Shown here: in pieces, positions 9,487-19,641 of the stretch
How the letters are laid out: the number at the start of each line of letters is the position of its first letter
Numbering within the stretch: position 1 is the stretch's first letter
Assembly: GCA_014444615.1 (NCBI GenBank)
Contig: PVXE01000001.1
Coordinates: forward strand, 62,001 to 126,000
Origin: Tagaea sp. CACIAM 22H2
GTDB lineage: Bacteria; Pseudomonadota; Alphaproteobacteria; CACIAM-22H2
Length of the DNA stretch: 64,000 nucleotides
Reading direction: 5' to 3'
Made by a program: the position numbers and the translations under genes
The notes under the pieces: model-generated
What the model was told of the DNA's origin: nothing
The model's input: the letters and a program-made list of their open reading frames with translations, nothing else
The model's database searches: none

Positions 9487-10976
9487 GCCATCATTCCGCG
9501 ATCTTGCTTGGCGATTTCCTCGACCGGATTGACCGGAAACTTCGCCATCGCCTGGAAGTAGATTTTTCCCGCGAGGCCGGCAAGCGAGCAGCCTTCCAAA
9601 AACACGATCTCGATTTCGTCGCGCATGTCGGCCGGGATCGGCGTATGCGTGCGCAAAATCAAATCGAGCGAGGGTTTCCGCATCAACCCGTCGACCTGCA
9701 CTTCGCCGAACTGGCTGTAGTCGAGTTCGACGATGAATCGTTCGGTCTTGCGGCCTTGCGCGTCCTTCTTCGTTTCGCGGCGGGAGAAGAGGCGCATCTG
9801 CGACAGATTTTGCCCGTCCCATACGGGCACATAGGCGGCGCGCCAATCGCCCGGCGCGTTGGCTTGGCGCTGCATCTCCCGCAGGTCGCCGTCGAGGCGT
9901 TGCAGCACGTCGCCGCGCCCGGCGCGTTCCAGCGCCGTCGTTACTTGTTCGCCCAGCAGTGCGCGCGCGTCGGTGCGTTCGCCCGACAGGAAGGACAGGA
10001 CTTGCGTCGCGAGTTTCGGGCCTGGGCGCGGCAAGCCGTCGTCGAGCACGCGTTTGGCAAGGCCCGGATCGGTTTCGCCCAGCACCTTGATCGCGTCCTT
10101 GAGGGACGGCCAGTCGCGCGATAACGCCGCGCCCGATTTGAGCGGCACGTCGCCCGCGACGATGTTCTTGGCGAGTTGCGGCAGCGTCACTTCGACCGCC
10201 AGCCTTGCGCCCTCGGTCGGCTTCGGCACGCCTTGCGGCCATTGCAACGCGAAGCGGCCGAGCGGCGTTTCCAGCATCGTCTGGCCGCCCGCCGTGTGCG
10301 CCACGACGCGGGCAGTCAATGTCTGCCCGAAATTGGAGGCGGACGCTTGCGGCGTGGTTTGAGCTGTTTGCGTGGCTTGTGCCGCCCCTTCGGGCAGCAC
10401 GCGGACCTGCACGCTCTGCCCGACCTGCACGGTTTGTGCGGGTGTCGCCGCCGCTTGCGGGGCGGAGGGCGACGGCAGCGGATTGGCGGGGGCCGCGATC
10501 AGCGTCGCTTTCGTCTGAACGCTGGGTTGGGCCTGCGTCGCCGATTGCGCGATCTGGGTGATCGGCGCTTGCGGGGCTTGCGGCTGCGGCTGCGCGGCTT
10601 GCGCGGGTGGTTGCTGAACCTGCTGGATCTGCGCTTGCGGGGCTTGCGCGTTGCCGCCCAGCGCCAGCGTGATCGTGGCGCCTTGCGGCAAGGGCATGGG
10701 CAGTTTGACCGCCAGCTGGCCTTGCGCCGTTTGGATCAACGTCGCGCCGTTCTGATCGGTGCCTTGAACCTGACCTTGCACGACCGGCATTTGCGGCGGC
10801 ATCTGGCCGATCACCTTGGCCAGTGACATCTGCTGGTTCGCGGCCATGATCGCGTTGCGCAGCTCGGTCGGCAACTGCGTGACTTGTGCCACGACGCGCT
10901 GGAAGTCCTGCGCGCTCGTCGTCGCCGTCGTGGCGGCGGCCGCACCCGTCCCCGGCGGGAGGATCGAGCCGCTCAC
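9483..10976 (-). CDS. FliK-like flagellar hook-length / export-switch protein
   Basis: 497 aa. The N-terminal 200 residues are Gln/Ala/Pro-rich low complexity (PQAPITQIAQSATQAQ and similar). The folded C-terminal part contains YVPVWDGQNLSQMRLFSRRE, FIVELDYSQFGEVQVDGLMR and TPIPADMRDEIEIVF. A disordered N-terminus with a compact beta-rich C-terminus that scores a flagellar substrate is the FliK plan. However, the canonical FliK lies at 21.4 kb, so this is a second, divergent member of the superfamily or a flagellar protein of unknown role. It lies 7 bp downstream of flhG in the same direction. Confidence 0.55.
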   Translation of the reverse strand: MSGSILPPGTGAAAATTATTSAQDFQRVVAQVTQLPTELRNAIMAANQQMSLAKVIGQMPPQMPVVQGQVQGTDQNGATLIQTAQGQLAVKLPMPLPQGATITLALGGNAQAPQAQIQQVQQPPAQAAQPQPQAPQAPITQIAQSATQAQPSVQTKATLIAAPANPLPSPSAPQAAATPAQTVQVGQSVQVRVLPEGAAQATQTAQTTPQASASNFGQTLTARVVAHTAGGQTMLETPLGRFALQWPQGVPKPTEGARLAVEVTLPQLAKNIVAGDVPLKSGAALSRDWPSLKDAIKVLGETDPGLAKRVLDDGLPRPGPKLATQVLSFLSGERTDARALLGEQVTTALERAGRGDVLQRLDGDLREMQRQANAPGDWRAAYVPVWDGQNLSQMRLFSRRETKKDAQGRKTERFIVELDYSQFGEVQVDGLMRKPSLDLILRTHTPIPADMRDEIEIVFLEGCSLAGLAGKIYFQAMAKFPVNPVEEIAKQDRGMMA

Positions 10977-10983
10977 CGCGATC

Positions 10984-11802
10984 TCAGGCGCGGTCGATCA
11001 GGCGCTGCGCGATCGCCTCGACATCCACCGCCGCGTTGGCGCCGGGATGGCGCACAGGCAGCGGCGTCTGGGCGTGGATCGCGTCGCGCACGCGCCCGTC
11101 GCGGCGCACGGTGCCGAGCAGGCCAGGCTCGAATTTCAGGAATTCGCGGCAGGCCTTGGCGAGCGTTTCGTGGATACGCTGGCCTTGCGTCGGGTTCGAC
11201 GTGCAGTTCACGACGACGCGCACGTCGGTGCGCTGGCGGTTGATCGTCAGCACCTTCACGAAGGCGTAGGCGTCGGTCAGCGATGTGGGCTCGTCGTTCG
11301 TCACGATCACGCAAGTGCGCGACAGCGCCGCAAGGCCGCGCGTATGCGCTTCGATGCCGGCCCCCAGATCGATGATCGTCGCGTCGTAATCGGCAGAGAG
11401 TTCGTAAAGATCGCGCACGAGCTGCGCGAAACGCGTTTGCGGCAGCGTGGCGAGATTGCCCGAGCCCGAGCGCCCGGCCAGGATGTCGAAATTGCCGGCG
11501 CCATAAGCGGTCACGCATTCGCGCAGCGGATGCGAGCCCGAGAAATAGTGGCCGAGATCGCGCTGCGGGAATAGGCCGAGCTGAATGTCGACATTGGCGA
11601 GCCCCAGATCGCCGTCGAACAGCAGGACCTTGAGGCCCTTGCGGGCAAGGGATGCTGCCAGCGTGATCGAGAACCAAGTCTTGCCGACACCGCCTTTACC
11701 GGAGGCGACGGCGACGATCCCCAGACCATGGCGTGCGTGCGGCGTATCCGCCGGTTCGACGGCTTCGCGATAGGCGAAGTTCAGGGCATGGACGGTGCTC
11801 AC
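10984..11802 (-). CDS. flhG: MinD-like flagellar number regulator FlhG (FleN)
   Basis: 272 aa ParA/MinD ATPase with the deviant Walker A SGKGGVGKTWFSITLAASLA at about residues 34-53 and the switch segment LLFDGDLGLANVDIQLGL. It partners with FlhF to set the number and position of flagella. It overlaps flhF by 4 bp, so the two are translationally coupled. A C-terminal amphipathic stretch (VEAIAQRLIDRA) is short. Confidence 0.92.
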   Translation of the reverse strand: MSTVHALNFAYREAVEPADTPHARHGLGIVAVASGKGGVGKTWFSITLAASLARKGLKVLLFDGDLGLANVDIQLGLFPQRDLGHYFSGSHPLRECVTAYGAGNFDILAGRSGSGNLATLPQTRFAQLVRDLYELSADYDATIIDLGAGIEAHTRGLAALSRTCVIVTNDEPTSLTDAYAFVKVLTINRQRTDVRVVVNCTSNPTQGQRIHETLAKACREFLKFEPGLLGTVRRDGRVRDAIHAQTPLPVRHPGANAAVDVEAIAQRLIDRA

Positions 11803-12842
11803 GATACGGCCTCCGTTTGGGCTTCGCGCCGGATTGCGTTGGCGGAAGCGACGAGGATGCGGGCGAAACGCTCGGCATCGAGCGTTTCCAGGGCGTCGGC
11901 GGGGGACGGCGACACCGCCGCCTCCGCGAAGGAATAGGTGCCGGAGGCGGCGGCGGCGAGCAGGCCGCCCATGCGCCGCGCGGAATCGAGACGCGTCGGC
12001 ACCAGCCGCGTGGCGCCGGTCTTGGCGAAGGATTCGCCGATTTCCACGCTTTCGATCGGATCGAGCCCGGCGGGCAAGGCGAGCAGCGCGTCGCCACCGC
12101 TCGCCACGACGAAGCGCGCGGTCGCGGCGATCTCGGCTTGCGAGAACGGATTCGCGGCCGCGGTGTCGACGATCAGCAGCGCGTCGTTGCGCGACGCGCG
12201 CACGAAGCGCGCGAGATCCTCGGGCGTCTCGGCGATGTCGAAATCGATACCGAGGATATTGGCGAAAGAGGCGAGTGCGGGCACACCGCCCGCCGAATTG
12301 CGGTCGCAGGTGATAAGGCGCACGGGCTCGCCGTCGAGCACGGCTTGCGTGGCGATCTTGGCGGCGACGAGCGTTTTACCTGCCGCGGGCGGACCGACGA
12401 TGACCAGCGGCGCGCCGGACGTGCGGCGCATCAGCGGATCGAAACGGTAAAGACCCGCCAAACGCTTGGCGAGAGTGGCGCCGACGCTGGGGATTCCGGC
12501 GCGCCGGCCGAGCGACGGGCCGTCGAGCACGCGCCTTCGCAGCATCGGCGGCACGTTGTGATAGGCGAGGATCTGGTCGATCGGATCGGCTTCGGGCGGC
12601 TGGGGCTTGGCACGGCCGAAACTCGGACCTTGCGGCGCTTGGAACTCGTCTTCGAGCTCGGCGACGTCGCGCGGCTCGTAAGCGGGCTCGGGCGCGTCGG
12701 GCGCCACTTCCAGTGCCGCGACGACGCGCACCAGATCGCCTTGCGATTCGGTCGACACCACCAGTGCCTCGTCGCCCAGTTCGCGGCGGATCTGGGCGAT
12801 CGCGTCTTCGGCGGTGGCGGCAGTGTAGGATTTGAGGCGCAT
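11799..12842 (-). CDS. flhF: SRP-type GTPase FlhF
   Basis: 347 aa. The N-terminal segment MRLKSYTAATAEDAIAQIRR is the FlhF signature. The G1 motif is GPPAAGKTLVAAKIA, followed by LITCDRNSAGGVPALASFA and LLIVDTAAANPFSQAE. It targets the first flagellar components to the pole and recruits FliF. The nucleotide-binding half is compact. The G1 loop has Ala-Ala where many SRP GTPases have Gly-Val/Thr, within the tolerated range. It lies 12 bp downstream of flhA. Confidence 0.92.
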   Translation of the reverse strand: MRLKSYTAATAEDAIAQIRRELGDEALVVSTESQGDLVRVVAALEVAPDAPEPAYEPRDVAELEDEFQAPQGPSFGRAKPQPPEADPIDQILAYHNVPPMLRRRVLDGPSLGRRAGIPSVGATLAKRLAGLYRFDPLMRRTSGAPLVIVGPPAAGKTLVAAKIATQAVLDGEPVRLITCDRNSAGGVPALASFANILGIDFDIAETPEDLARFVRASRNDALLIVDTAAANPFSQAEIAATARFVVASGGDALLALPAGLDPIESVEIGESFAKTGATRLVPTRLDSARRMGGLLAAAASGTYSFAEAAVSPSPADALETLDAERFARILVASANAIRREAQTEAVS

Positions 12843-12854
12843 TTACATTCGTCC

Positions 12855-14984
12855 TCAGATCGAGCCGACGGTTTTGATCCGCGCGCGCGGATGGATTTCG
12901 TTCTGCGACATCACGACCGTCGCCGGCCGGAAGCGTTCGATGATCGAGCGCACGAAGGGCCGTGCCAGCGGGCTCGTCAGCAGCACCGGGCTTTCGCCCA
13001 TCAGCGCGTGACGTTCGAACACCGTACGCACCGATTGGATGAATTCCTGCAAGCGCGACGGCGGCATCGACAATTGGCGGTCGTCGCCCTGGCCGACGAT
13101 GGATTCGGCGAAGCTCTGCTCCCATTCTGGCCCTAACGTGACCAGCGGGATGAATTGGCCGTCGGCCGAGTTTTGCTCGCAGATCTGGCGGGCGAGGCGC
13201 GCGCGCACATGCTCGGTGATCGCGGTGATGTTGCGCGTGTGGCCAGCCGATTCCGATACGGCTTCCAGGATCGCGGGCAGGTCGCGGATCGACACGCGCT
13301 CGGCCAGCAAATTCTGCAGCGTGCGCTGCAAGCCGCCGACCGTGATCTGCGAGGGGATGAGCTCCTCGACCAGCTTCTTGTGTTCTTTGGGCAGGTCGTC
13401 GAGCAGCTTCTGCGTTTCCGAATAGGAAAGCAGATCGGACATGTGGTCCTTCACGATCTCGGTCAGATGCGTGGTGATCACGGTCTGCGGATCGACGACG
13501 GTCAGCCCCTTGAACATGGCTTCTTCGCGCAAGGCCTCGTCCACCCACATCGCGGGCAGGCCGAAGGTCGGTTCCTTCGTCGGCTCACCCGGCAGCGGGA
13601 TCGCGTCGCCGCGCGGGTCCATGATCAGCAACTGGCCGGGGCGCAGATCGCCGCGGCCCGCGACGATTTCCTTGATGCGGATGCAGTACTCGGTCGACGG
13701 CAGCTGCATATTGTCTTGGATGCGCACCGACGGCATGACGAAGCCCTGATCGGCGGCGAGCTGGCGGCGCAGCGCCTTGATCTGATCGGTGAGCTTCTGG
13801 CCCTTGTCGGCGTTGATCAGCGACAACAGGCCGTAGCCGAGTTCGAGGCGGATCAGATCGATATGCAGCGAGGCTTGGATCGGCTCTTCGGGCGGCGGCG
13901 GCGGCGTGTCGGCGATCTGCTTCTGGATCGCGGCCTCGACCTCCGTCTTCTTGACGTTCTCGAGCATCACATAGCCGGCGTAGCCCGAAGCCGCTGCCAG
14001 GATCGCGAAAGGCAGGAAGGGCAAGCCCGGCATGACGGCAAGCGCGCCGGTCAGGATCGAGCACAGCACCAGCGCCTTGGGATAGCCGCCGAGCTGACCG
14101 ATCAGCGCCTTGTCGGCGGCCCCGCGCACGCCCGACTTCGTCACAAGCAAGCCCGCGGCGATCGAGGTGATGAGGGCGGGGACCTGGCTGACCAAGCCGT
14201 CGCCGATGGTCAGCAGCGTGTAGTATTGCGCGGCCTGCGCGAAGTTGAGGCCGTGCGCCGTCGTACCGATGATGAGGCCCGCGACGATGTTGATGAAGGT
14301 GATGAGCAGGGCGGCGACGGCGTCGCCGCGCACGAATTTCGCGGCACCGTCCATCGAGCCGAAGAACTGGCTTTCGTCCTCCAGCTCTTGGCGGCGCTTG
14401 CGCGCCGTGCCTTCGTCGATCAAACCCGCCGACAGATCGGCGTCGATCGCCATCTGCTTGCCGGGCATCGCGTCCAAGGTGAAGCGCGCGGACACTTCCG
14501 CGATACGCCCCGAACCTTTGGTGATGACGACGAAGTTCACGATCACCAGGATCGCGAACACGATCACGCCGATGATGAAGCTGCCGCCCATCAGCAGCGC
14601 GCCGAAGGCCTGAATGACGGCACCTGCCGCTTGCGGGCCTTCGTGACCGTGGCTGAGGATGAGGCGCGTGGTGGCGAGGTTCAACGCCAAGCGCATCAGC
14701 GTCGAAATCAGCAGCACGGTCGGGAAGGAGCTGAAATCCAGCGGCCGCTGGATGAACAGCGATACGAGCAGGATGAGGACCGAGAAGGTGATCGACAGCG
14801 CCAGGAAGATGTCGAGCAGCCAGGTCGGCAGCGGAATCAGCAGAACCAGGACGATGCCGAACACGCCCAGCGCCAGCATGATATCCGTCTGACGGCCAAG
14901 ACCGTTCAGACGGCTCATCAAGCTGGGGCCTTGCGCGCCGCCGGTCTCGGGCGGCGGGGCTTCGGCGGCGGCGGGCTCTGCCAT
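12855..14984 (-). CDS. flhA: Flagellar export gate protein FlhA
   Basis: 709 aa. The N-terminal half has about eight membrane helices (for example MLALGVFGIVLVLLIPLPTW) and the conserved FHIPEP-type cytoplasmic loop FTLDAMPGKQMAIDADLSAG. The C-terminal cytoplasmic domain (from about residue 355) docks chaperone-substrate complexes. Length and motifs are normal. It sits between flbD and flhF. Confidence 0.97.
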   Translation of the reverse strand: MAEPAAAEAPPPETGGAQGPSLMSRLNGLGRQTDIMLALGVFGIVLVLLIPLPTWLLDIFLALSITFSVLILLVSLFIQRPLDFSSFPTVLLISTLMRLALNLATTRLILSHGHEGPQAAGAVIQAFGALLMGGSFIIGVIVFAILVIVNFVVITKGSGRIAEVSARFTLDAMPGKQMAIDADLSAGLIDEGTARKRRQELEDESQFFGSMDGAAKFVRGDAVAALLITFINIVAGLIIGTTAHGLNFAQAAQYYTLLTIGDGLVSQVPALITSIAAGLLVTKSGVRGAADKALIGQLGGYPKALVLCSILTGALAVMPGLPFLPFAILAAASGYAGYVMLENVKKTEVEAAIQKQIADTPPPPPEEPIQASLHIDLIRLELGYGLLSLINADKGQKLTDQIKALRRQLAADQGFVMPSVRIQDNMQLPSTEYCIRIKEIVAGRGDLRPGQLLIMDPRGDAIPLPGEPTKEPTFGLPAMWVDEALREEAMFKGLTVVDPQTVITTHLTEIVKDHMSDLLSYSETQKLLDDLPKEHKKLVEELIPSQITVGGLQRTLQNLLAERVSIRDLPAILEAVSESAGHTRNITAITEHVRARLARQICEQNSADGQFIPLVTLGPEWEQSFAESIVGQGDDRQLSMPPSRLQEFIQSVRTVFERHALMGESPVLLTSPLARPFVRSIIERFRPATVVMSQNEIHPRARIKTVGSI

Positions 14985-14998
14985 ATGCGTTTACCCGA

Positions 14999-16384
<1,386 letters not shown>

Positions 16385-16400
16385 GGTGTCTACTTTCGGC

Positions 16401-16769
16401 TTAGGAGCGGTCGACCTTGACGATTTCGGTCATGGTCACGCCCAGGCGCTCGTCCACGACCACGACTTCGCCGCGCGCGACGAGGCGGTTGTTGACGTAG
16501 ATGTCGATCGCTTCGCCGACCTTGCGGTCGAGTTCGACGACGGCGCCGCGGCCCAGCTTGAGGAGCTGGTTCACTTGCATCGTCGCCTTGCCGAGCACGG
16601 CGGAGACCGTGACGGGAATGTCGTAGACGGCTTCCAGCTCCTTAGCGGTGCGCGCCTGGCGCTGGCCGTCGCCGCCCGCGGCGTTCGCCGCAGCCGCCGC
16701 CATCGCGGGGTCGCCCGCCATGGCCTTGGCCATGTCGAGATCGTCGAAATTCGGCTTTTCGTCGGCCAT
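16401..16769 (-). CDS. fliN: Flagellar motor switch protein FliN
   Basis: 122 aa. The C-terminal SpoA domain reads VYDIPVTVSAVLGKATMQVN, LGRGAVVELDRKVGEAIDIY and NNRLVARGEVVVVDERLGV, a textbook FliN. The first 40 residues are an Ala-rich extension. It forms the C-ring with FliM, which is not in this window. It lies between fliH and flbD. Confidence 0.96.
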   Translation of the reverse strand: MADEKPNFDDLDMAKAMAGDPAMAAAAANAAGGDGQRQARTAKELEAVYDIPVTVSAVLGKATMQVNQLLKLGRGAVVELDRKVGEAIDIYVNNRLVARGEVVVVDERLGVTMTEIVKVDRS

Positions 16770-16789
16770 TGATTTACTCCTTTATAGGT

Positions 16790-17452
16790 TCAAGGCGCGC
16801 CGGCGCCCGGCTTCATCGCCAAGTAGCGTTCGATCGCGTCTTCGATTTCCTTCCAGATGTCGGCGACGTTGCGTTCGGCCCCGCCGTCGGCCCATTCGAT
16901 GCGTGTGTCGGTGATCGGCAGGCCCGGATCGGGCATGACGACCAGGCGTCCGGCGAACCCGTATTGGGTGCCGAGCGTTTCCAGCTTGGCGCGCACCGGA
17001 TCCGCGAGATCGGCGGCGACCTTGACGACGATGCGCGGCTCTTCGGCCAAGCGCGAGAGGCATTCGCGGGCCAGCGCTTCGATCTCCTCGATCGCGCGCT
17101 GATCGGCCAAGGCGGGCAAAAGCTTGCGCGCGATCGCGCCCATCGCGGTGACGGCGCCGGCGGCGGCTTCCGCGCGCGCGCGGTGCGCGGCTTCGACGGC
17201 TTCGGGCAGCGTGGCGCCGATGGCGGCGAGCGCTTGTGCGGTCAGCGACGCCGCGTCGGACAAGGCTTCTTCCTTGCCTTGCTCGTAACCGGCGAGTTTG
17301 CCTTCCTCGAATGCGTTCTTCTTGAAGATGTCGACTTCGGCCTCGGAGAAGTGCTTGGGCTTGCGCCGCACGACGACGGGGGCGGGCTGGCCGTCCTCGC
17401 CGACGGCGCCCGCGAATTCTTCTTCGAACAGGAATTTGCTGATGGCGGGCAT
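16790..17452 (-). CDS. fliH: Flagellar export ATPase regulator FliH
   Basis: 220 aa. It has a charged N-terminal part, a central helical segment with a run of EEGKLAGYEQGKEEAL (residues about 50-65) typical of FliH, and a C-terminal V/A-ATPase subunit E-like domain. It anchors FliI to the export gate and C-ring. It starts 9 bp after the shortened fliG-like gene and precedes fliN. Confidence 0.88.
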   Translation of the reverse strand: MPAISKFLFEEEFAGAVGEDGQPAPVVVRRKPKHFSEAEVDIFKKNAFEEGKLAGYEQGKEEALSDAASLTAQALAAIGATLPEAVEAAHRARAEAAAGAVTAMGAIARKLLPALADQRAIEEIEALARECLSRLAEEPRIVVKVAADLADPVRAKLETLGTQYGFAGRLVVMPDPGLPITDTRIEWADGGAERNVADIWKEIEDAIERYLAMKPGAGAP

Positions 17453-17461
17453 CGCGTTTCC

Positions 17462-17716
17462 TTAGACCGAGAGGCGCACGGCGGTTTCGCTAGCGAAGCG
17501 GTCGATCAGTGCTTCGAGTTCCGAAGCGTCGAGCGGTTCGAGCGTTTTCATGGCACCCGTCAGCGCGGAAAGTTCGTTCGCGTCCAGCGCGGCGGCGAGG
17601 CGTGCGGCCGCCGTCTCGTCGAGTGCGAGCAGCAGCGCCGCGGCGCGTTGCGCGCCTTGCGGATTCACGCGGCGGAGCTTGGCCGGGCTTTGCGGGCGGG
17701 ATTGCGGAAGGGTCAT
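17462..17716 (-). CDS. FliG-like protein containing only the N-terminal domain
   Basis: 84 aa. Residues about 17-80 (NPQGAQRAAALLLALDETAA, then LDANELSALTGAMKTLEPLD) align well with the N-terminal domain of FliG, which holds FliF. The protein stops there: the middle domain (EHPQ motif) and the C-terminal torque domain with its charged helix are absent. Normal FliG is about 330-340 aa. The gene is in the usual fliG slot, 20 bp after fliF and 9 bp before fliH, with no leftover coding sequence in any frame between them. It therefore looks like a stable short gene rather than a recent frameshift. A full fliG may exist elsewhere. Confidence 0.75.
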   Translation of the reverse strand: MTLPQSRPQSPAKLRRVNPQGAQRAAALLLALDETAAARLAAALDANELSALTGAMKTLEPLDASELEALIDRFASETAVRLSV

Positions 17717-17736
17717 CTGTCTATGCGCCTATCCGA

Positions 17737-19398
17737 TCAGGTTTCCTGGTACATCCAGGTACGAAGAATGGCGACGGCCTCTTCGGGATGTTTCTCGACG
17801 ATTTCGCCGATCTTCTTGATCGACGACGCGCGCACGCGGCCTTCGACCTGGGCGATGTCGATCATCTGTTCGATCTCGCTGGGGCCCTCCATGCCGGGGG
17901 CGGGGCCGCCCAAAGCGCCGGGCATGCCGCCGGCAGCACCCGGCAGCAGCTGGGCTTGCGCCGCCGCTTGCTCGGCCGCCGCGCGTTCCTGCTCGCGCTT
18001 TTCCTGCGCCGATTTCAGCACGTGATTGATGATCGGGCGCGCGACCAGCAGGATGACCAGCAGCGCCACGATCGCCATCACGAAGACTTCGGCGATGCGC
18101 ATGATGTCCTGTTTCGAGAAGTCGAACAGGCCCGGCTCCTTCGTGTCGACCGGCAATTCCTCGGGCGCGTAGAATTGCAGATTGACGAGTTCGAGCGTGT
18201 CGCCGCGGCGCTGATCGTAGCCGACGGCGCTGCGCACCAGCGCCGTCAGGCGCTGCATTTCCTCTTCCGAGCGCGGCTGCCACTGGCGCTGTTCGCCCGT
18301 ACCGGTCGTGTTGCCGTCGACCAGCACGGCGGCGGACAGGCGGCGGATCACGCCCTGTTCGCGGACATGCTGCGTCACCGTCTTGGTGATCTCGAAATTC
18401 GTCGTCTCCTCGGTGCGCGTCCCGCGATTGGTGGTGCGCGGACCGCCCGATTCCTGGCCGCTGTCGGGCAGGTTGTTCTGCACCGTCACCTGGGCGGCCT
18501 GCTCCGAGGCTTCGTTGTTCTCGCTGACCGTCTGGGTCGAGCGCACGACCTGGCCGTCCGGATCGAAGCTTTCCTTGTTGGTGACGATGCGGTCGAAGTC
18601 GAGATCGATCGACACTTCCGCGCGCACCTTGCCGGGACCGACGACGCGCTCGAGCACCGTTTCGATGGTGCGCGACAGGCGCTGCTCGTAGCCGCGGCGC
18701 AGCTCCTCGGTCGAGTTGTTGAGCGCCGACGGATCGTCGCTTTCGGCCTGACCGCGCGCGAGTAAATTACCGCGATCGTCGATCACCGAAACGCGCACGG
18801 GACGAAGCCCCGGCACGGCAGCGGCGACGAGCGACTGGATCGCCTGGACCTGCTGGCGGGGCAGGCGGTTGTTCTGGTCGCGCATGCGCACGATGACGGA
18901 TGCGGTCGGTTCCTGGCGCTCGCGGTTGAACAGGTCGCGGCGCGGCACCACCAAATGCACGCGCGCGTTTTGCACGGGCTGCAACGCGCTGATCGTACGC
19001 GCGAGCTCGCCTTCGAGTGCGCGCACCTGATTCAGCTGCTGCATGAAGTTGGTTTGGCCGAGCGCTTCGCCGCGGTCGAAAATCTCGTAGCCGATCGAGC
19101 CGCCGCGCGGGATGCCCGCCTCGGCGAAGCTCAAACGCAGGCGCAGAACCCGATCGTCGGGCACCATGATGGTGTTGCCGCCGTTGCGCAGCTCGAAGGG
19201 GACCTGCTGCTGCTCCAGGCGCGCGGTAATCTGTGCCGCATCCTGGGGCGCCAGATCGCTATAAAGCAGCCCCATCGGCGGCTGGGACAGCCGCATCGAA
19301 AAGAAAAAGAAAAACCCGAGAAGGCCGACCGCAACCGCGCCCAGCAAGGACAAGCGCAGCGGCCCCAATTGCCGCAAAGTCTCGCCGAATCCGCCCAT
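17737..19398 (-). CDS. fliF: Flagellar MS-ring protein FliF
   Basis: 553 aa. N-terminal membrane helix (LSLLGAVAVGLLGFFFFFSM), periplasmic ring-building domains (LYSDLAPQDAAQITARLEQQ, then VRALEGELARTISALQPVQN), and a second membrane helix near residue 430 (IAEVFVMAIVALLVILLVAR). A cytoplasmic tail ends KIGEIVEKHPEEAVAILRTW. The C-terminal FliG-binding tail is complete even though the adjacent fliG is shortened. First gene of the fliF-fliG-fliH-fliN-flbD-flhA-flhF-flhG run. Confidence 0.97.
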   Translation of the reverse strand: MGGFGETLRQLGPLRLSLLGAVAVGLLGFFFFFSMRLSQPPMGLLYSDLAPQDAAQITARLEQQQVPFELRNGGNTIMVPDDRVLRLRLSFAEAGIPRGGSIGYEIFDRGEALGQTNFMQQLNQVRALEGELARTISALQPVQNARVHLVVPRRDLFNRERQEPTASVIVRMRDQNNRLPRQQVQAIQSLVAAAVPGLRPVRVSVIDDRGNLLARGQAESDDPSALNNSTEELRRGYEQRLSRTIETVLERVVGPGKVRAEVSIDLDFDRIVTNKESFDPDGQVVRSTQTVSENNEASEQAAQVTVQNNLPDSGQESGGPRTTNRGTRTEETTNFEITKTVTQHVREQGVIRRLSAAVLVDGNTTGTGEQRQWQPRSEEEMQRLTALVRSAVGYDQRRGDTLELVNLQFYAPEELPVDTKEPGLFDFSKQDIMRIAEVFVMAIVALLVILLVARPIINHVLKSAQEKREQERAAAEQAAAQAQLLPGAAGGMPGALGGPAPGMEGPSEIEQMIDIAQVEGRVRASSIKKIGEIVEKHPEEAVAILRTWMYQET

Positions 19399-19462
19399 GT
19401 TCTCTTCCCTCGGCCGACATGACCGATTTCGTCCGAATTCGAGCTAACTGCCCGAAAAACCA

Positions 19463-19519
19463 ATCAAAGTTTGGAAATCGAAGGTGCCGGAATTGGCACA
19501 ATTTTATCCAAACTTTGAT
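19463..19519. repeat. Nested inverted repeats upstream of fliF
   Basis: Perfect 13-bp arms ATCAAAGTTTGGA (19463-19475) and its complement (19507-19519) enclose a second dyad, GTGCC (19484-19488) and GGCAC (19495-19499). The two dyads share nearly the same centre (19491). AT-rich arms and position 65-120 bp before fliF suggest an operator. No regulator is identified. Confidence 0.6.
19495..19511 (-). promoter_or_regulatory. Candidate sigma-54 promoter of fliF (weak)
   Basis: On the minus strand TTGGATAAAATTGTGCC has GG and GC separated by exactly 10 bases, as sigma-54 requires, but deviates from TGGCAC-N5-TTGC at several places. It lies within the nested inverted repeat, about 95 bp before the fliF ATG. 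FlbD-type half-sites CGGCAGAA flank it upstream at 19560 and, inverted, at 19597. Confidence 0.35.
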
Positions 19520-19559
19520 AAGTATCGTAACGAATAGACATGAAGAGAAGGTTAATACC

Positions 19560-19597
19560 CGGCAGAATTTTCCCAGTTGGCTAGGAAATTTCTGCCG
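19560..19597. promoter_or_regulatory. Pair of inverted CGGCAGAA half-sites (possible FlbD site)
   Basis: CGGCAGAA at 19560-19567 and its complement TTCTGCCG at 19590-19597 flank a 22-base spacer. The half-site is the same one found in the palindromes before flgK, flgI and flgF. It lies between the sciP stop and fliF, about 50-100 bp upstream of the candidate fliF promoter. Confidence 0.4.
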
Positions 19598-19641
19598 AGT
19601 CACAAGACTCTAGGGGCGGAATCTAGAGTCGAATCCGAGCG

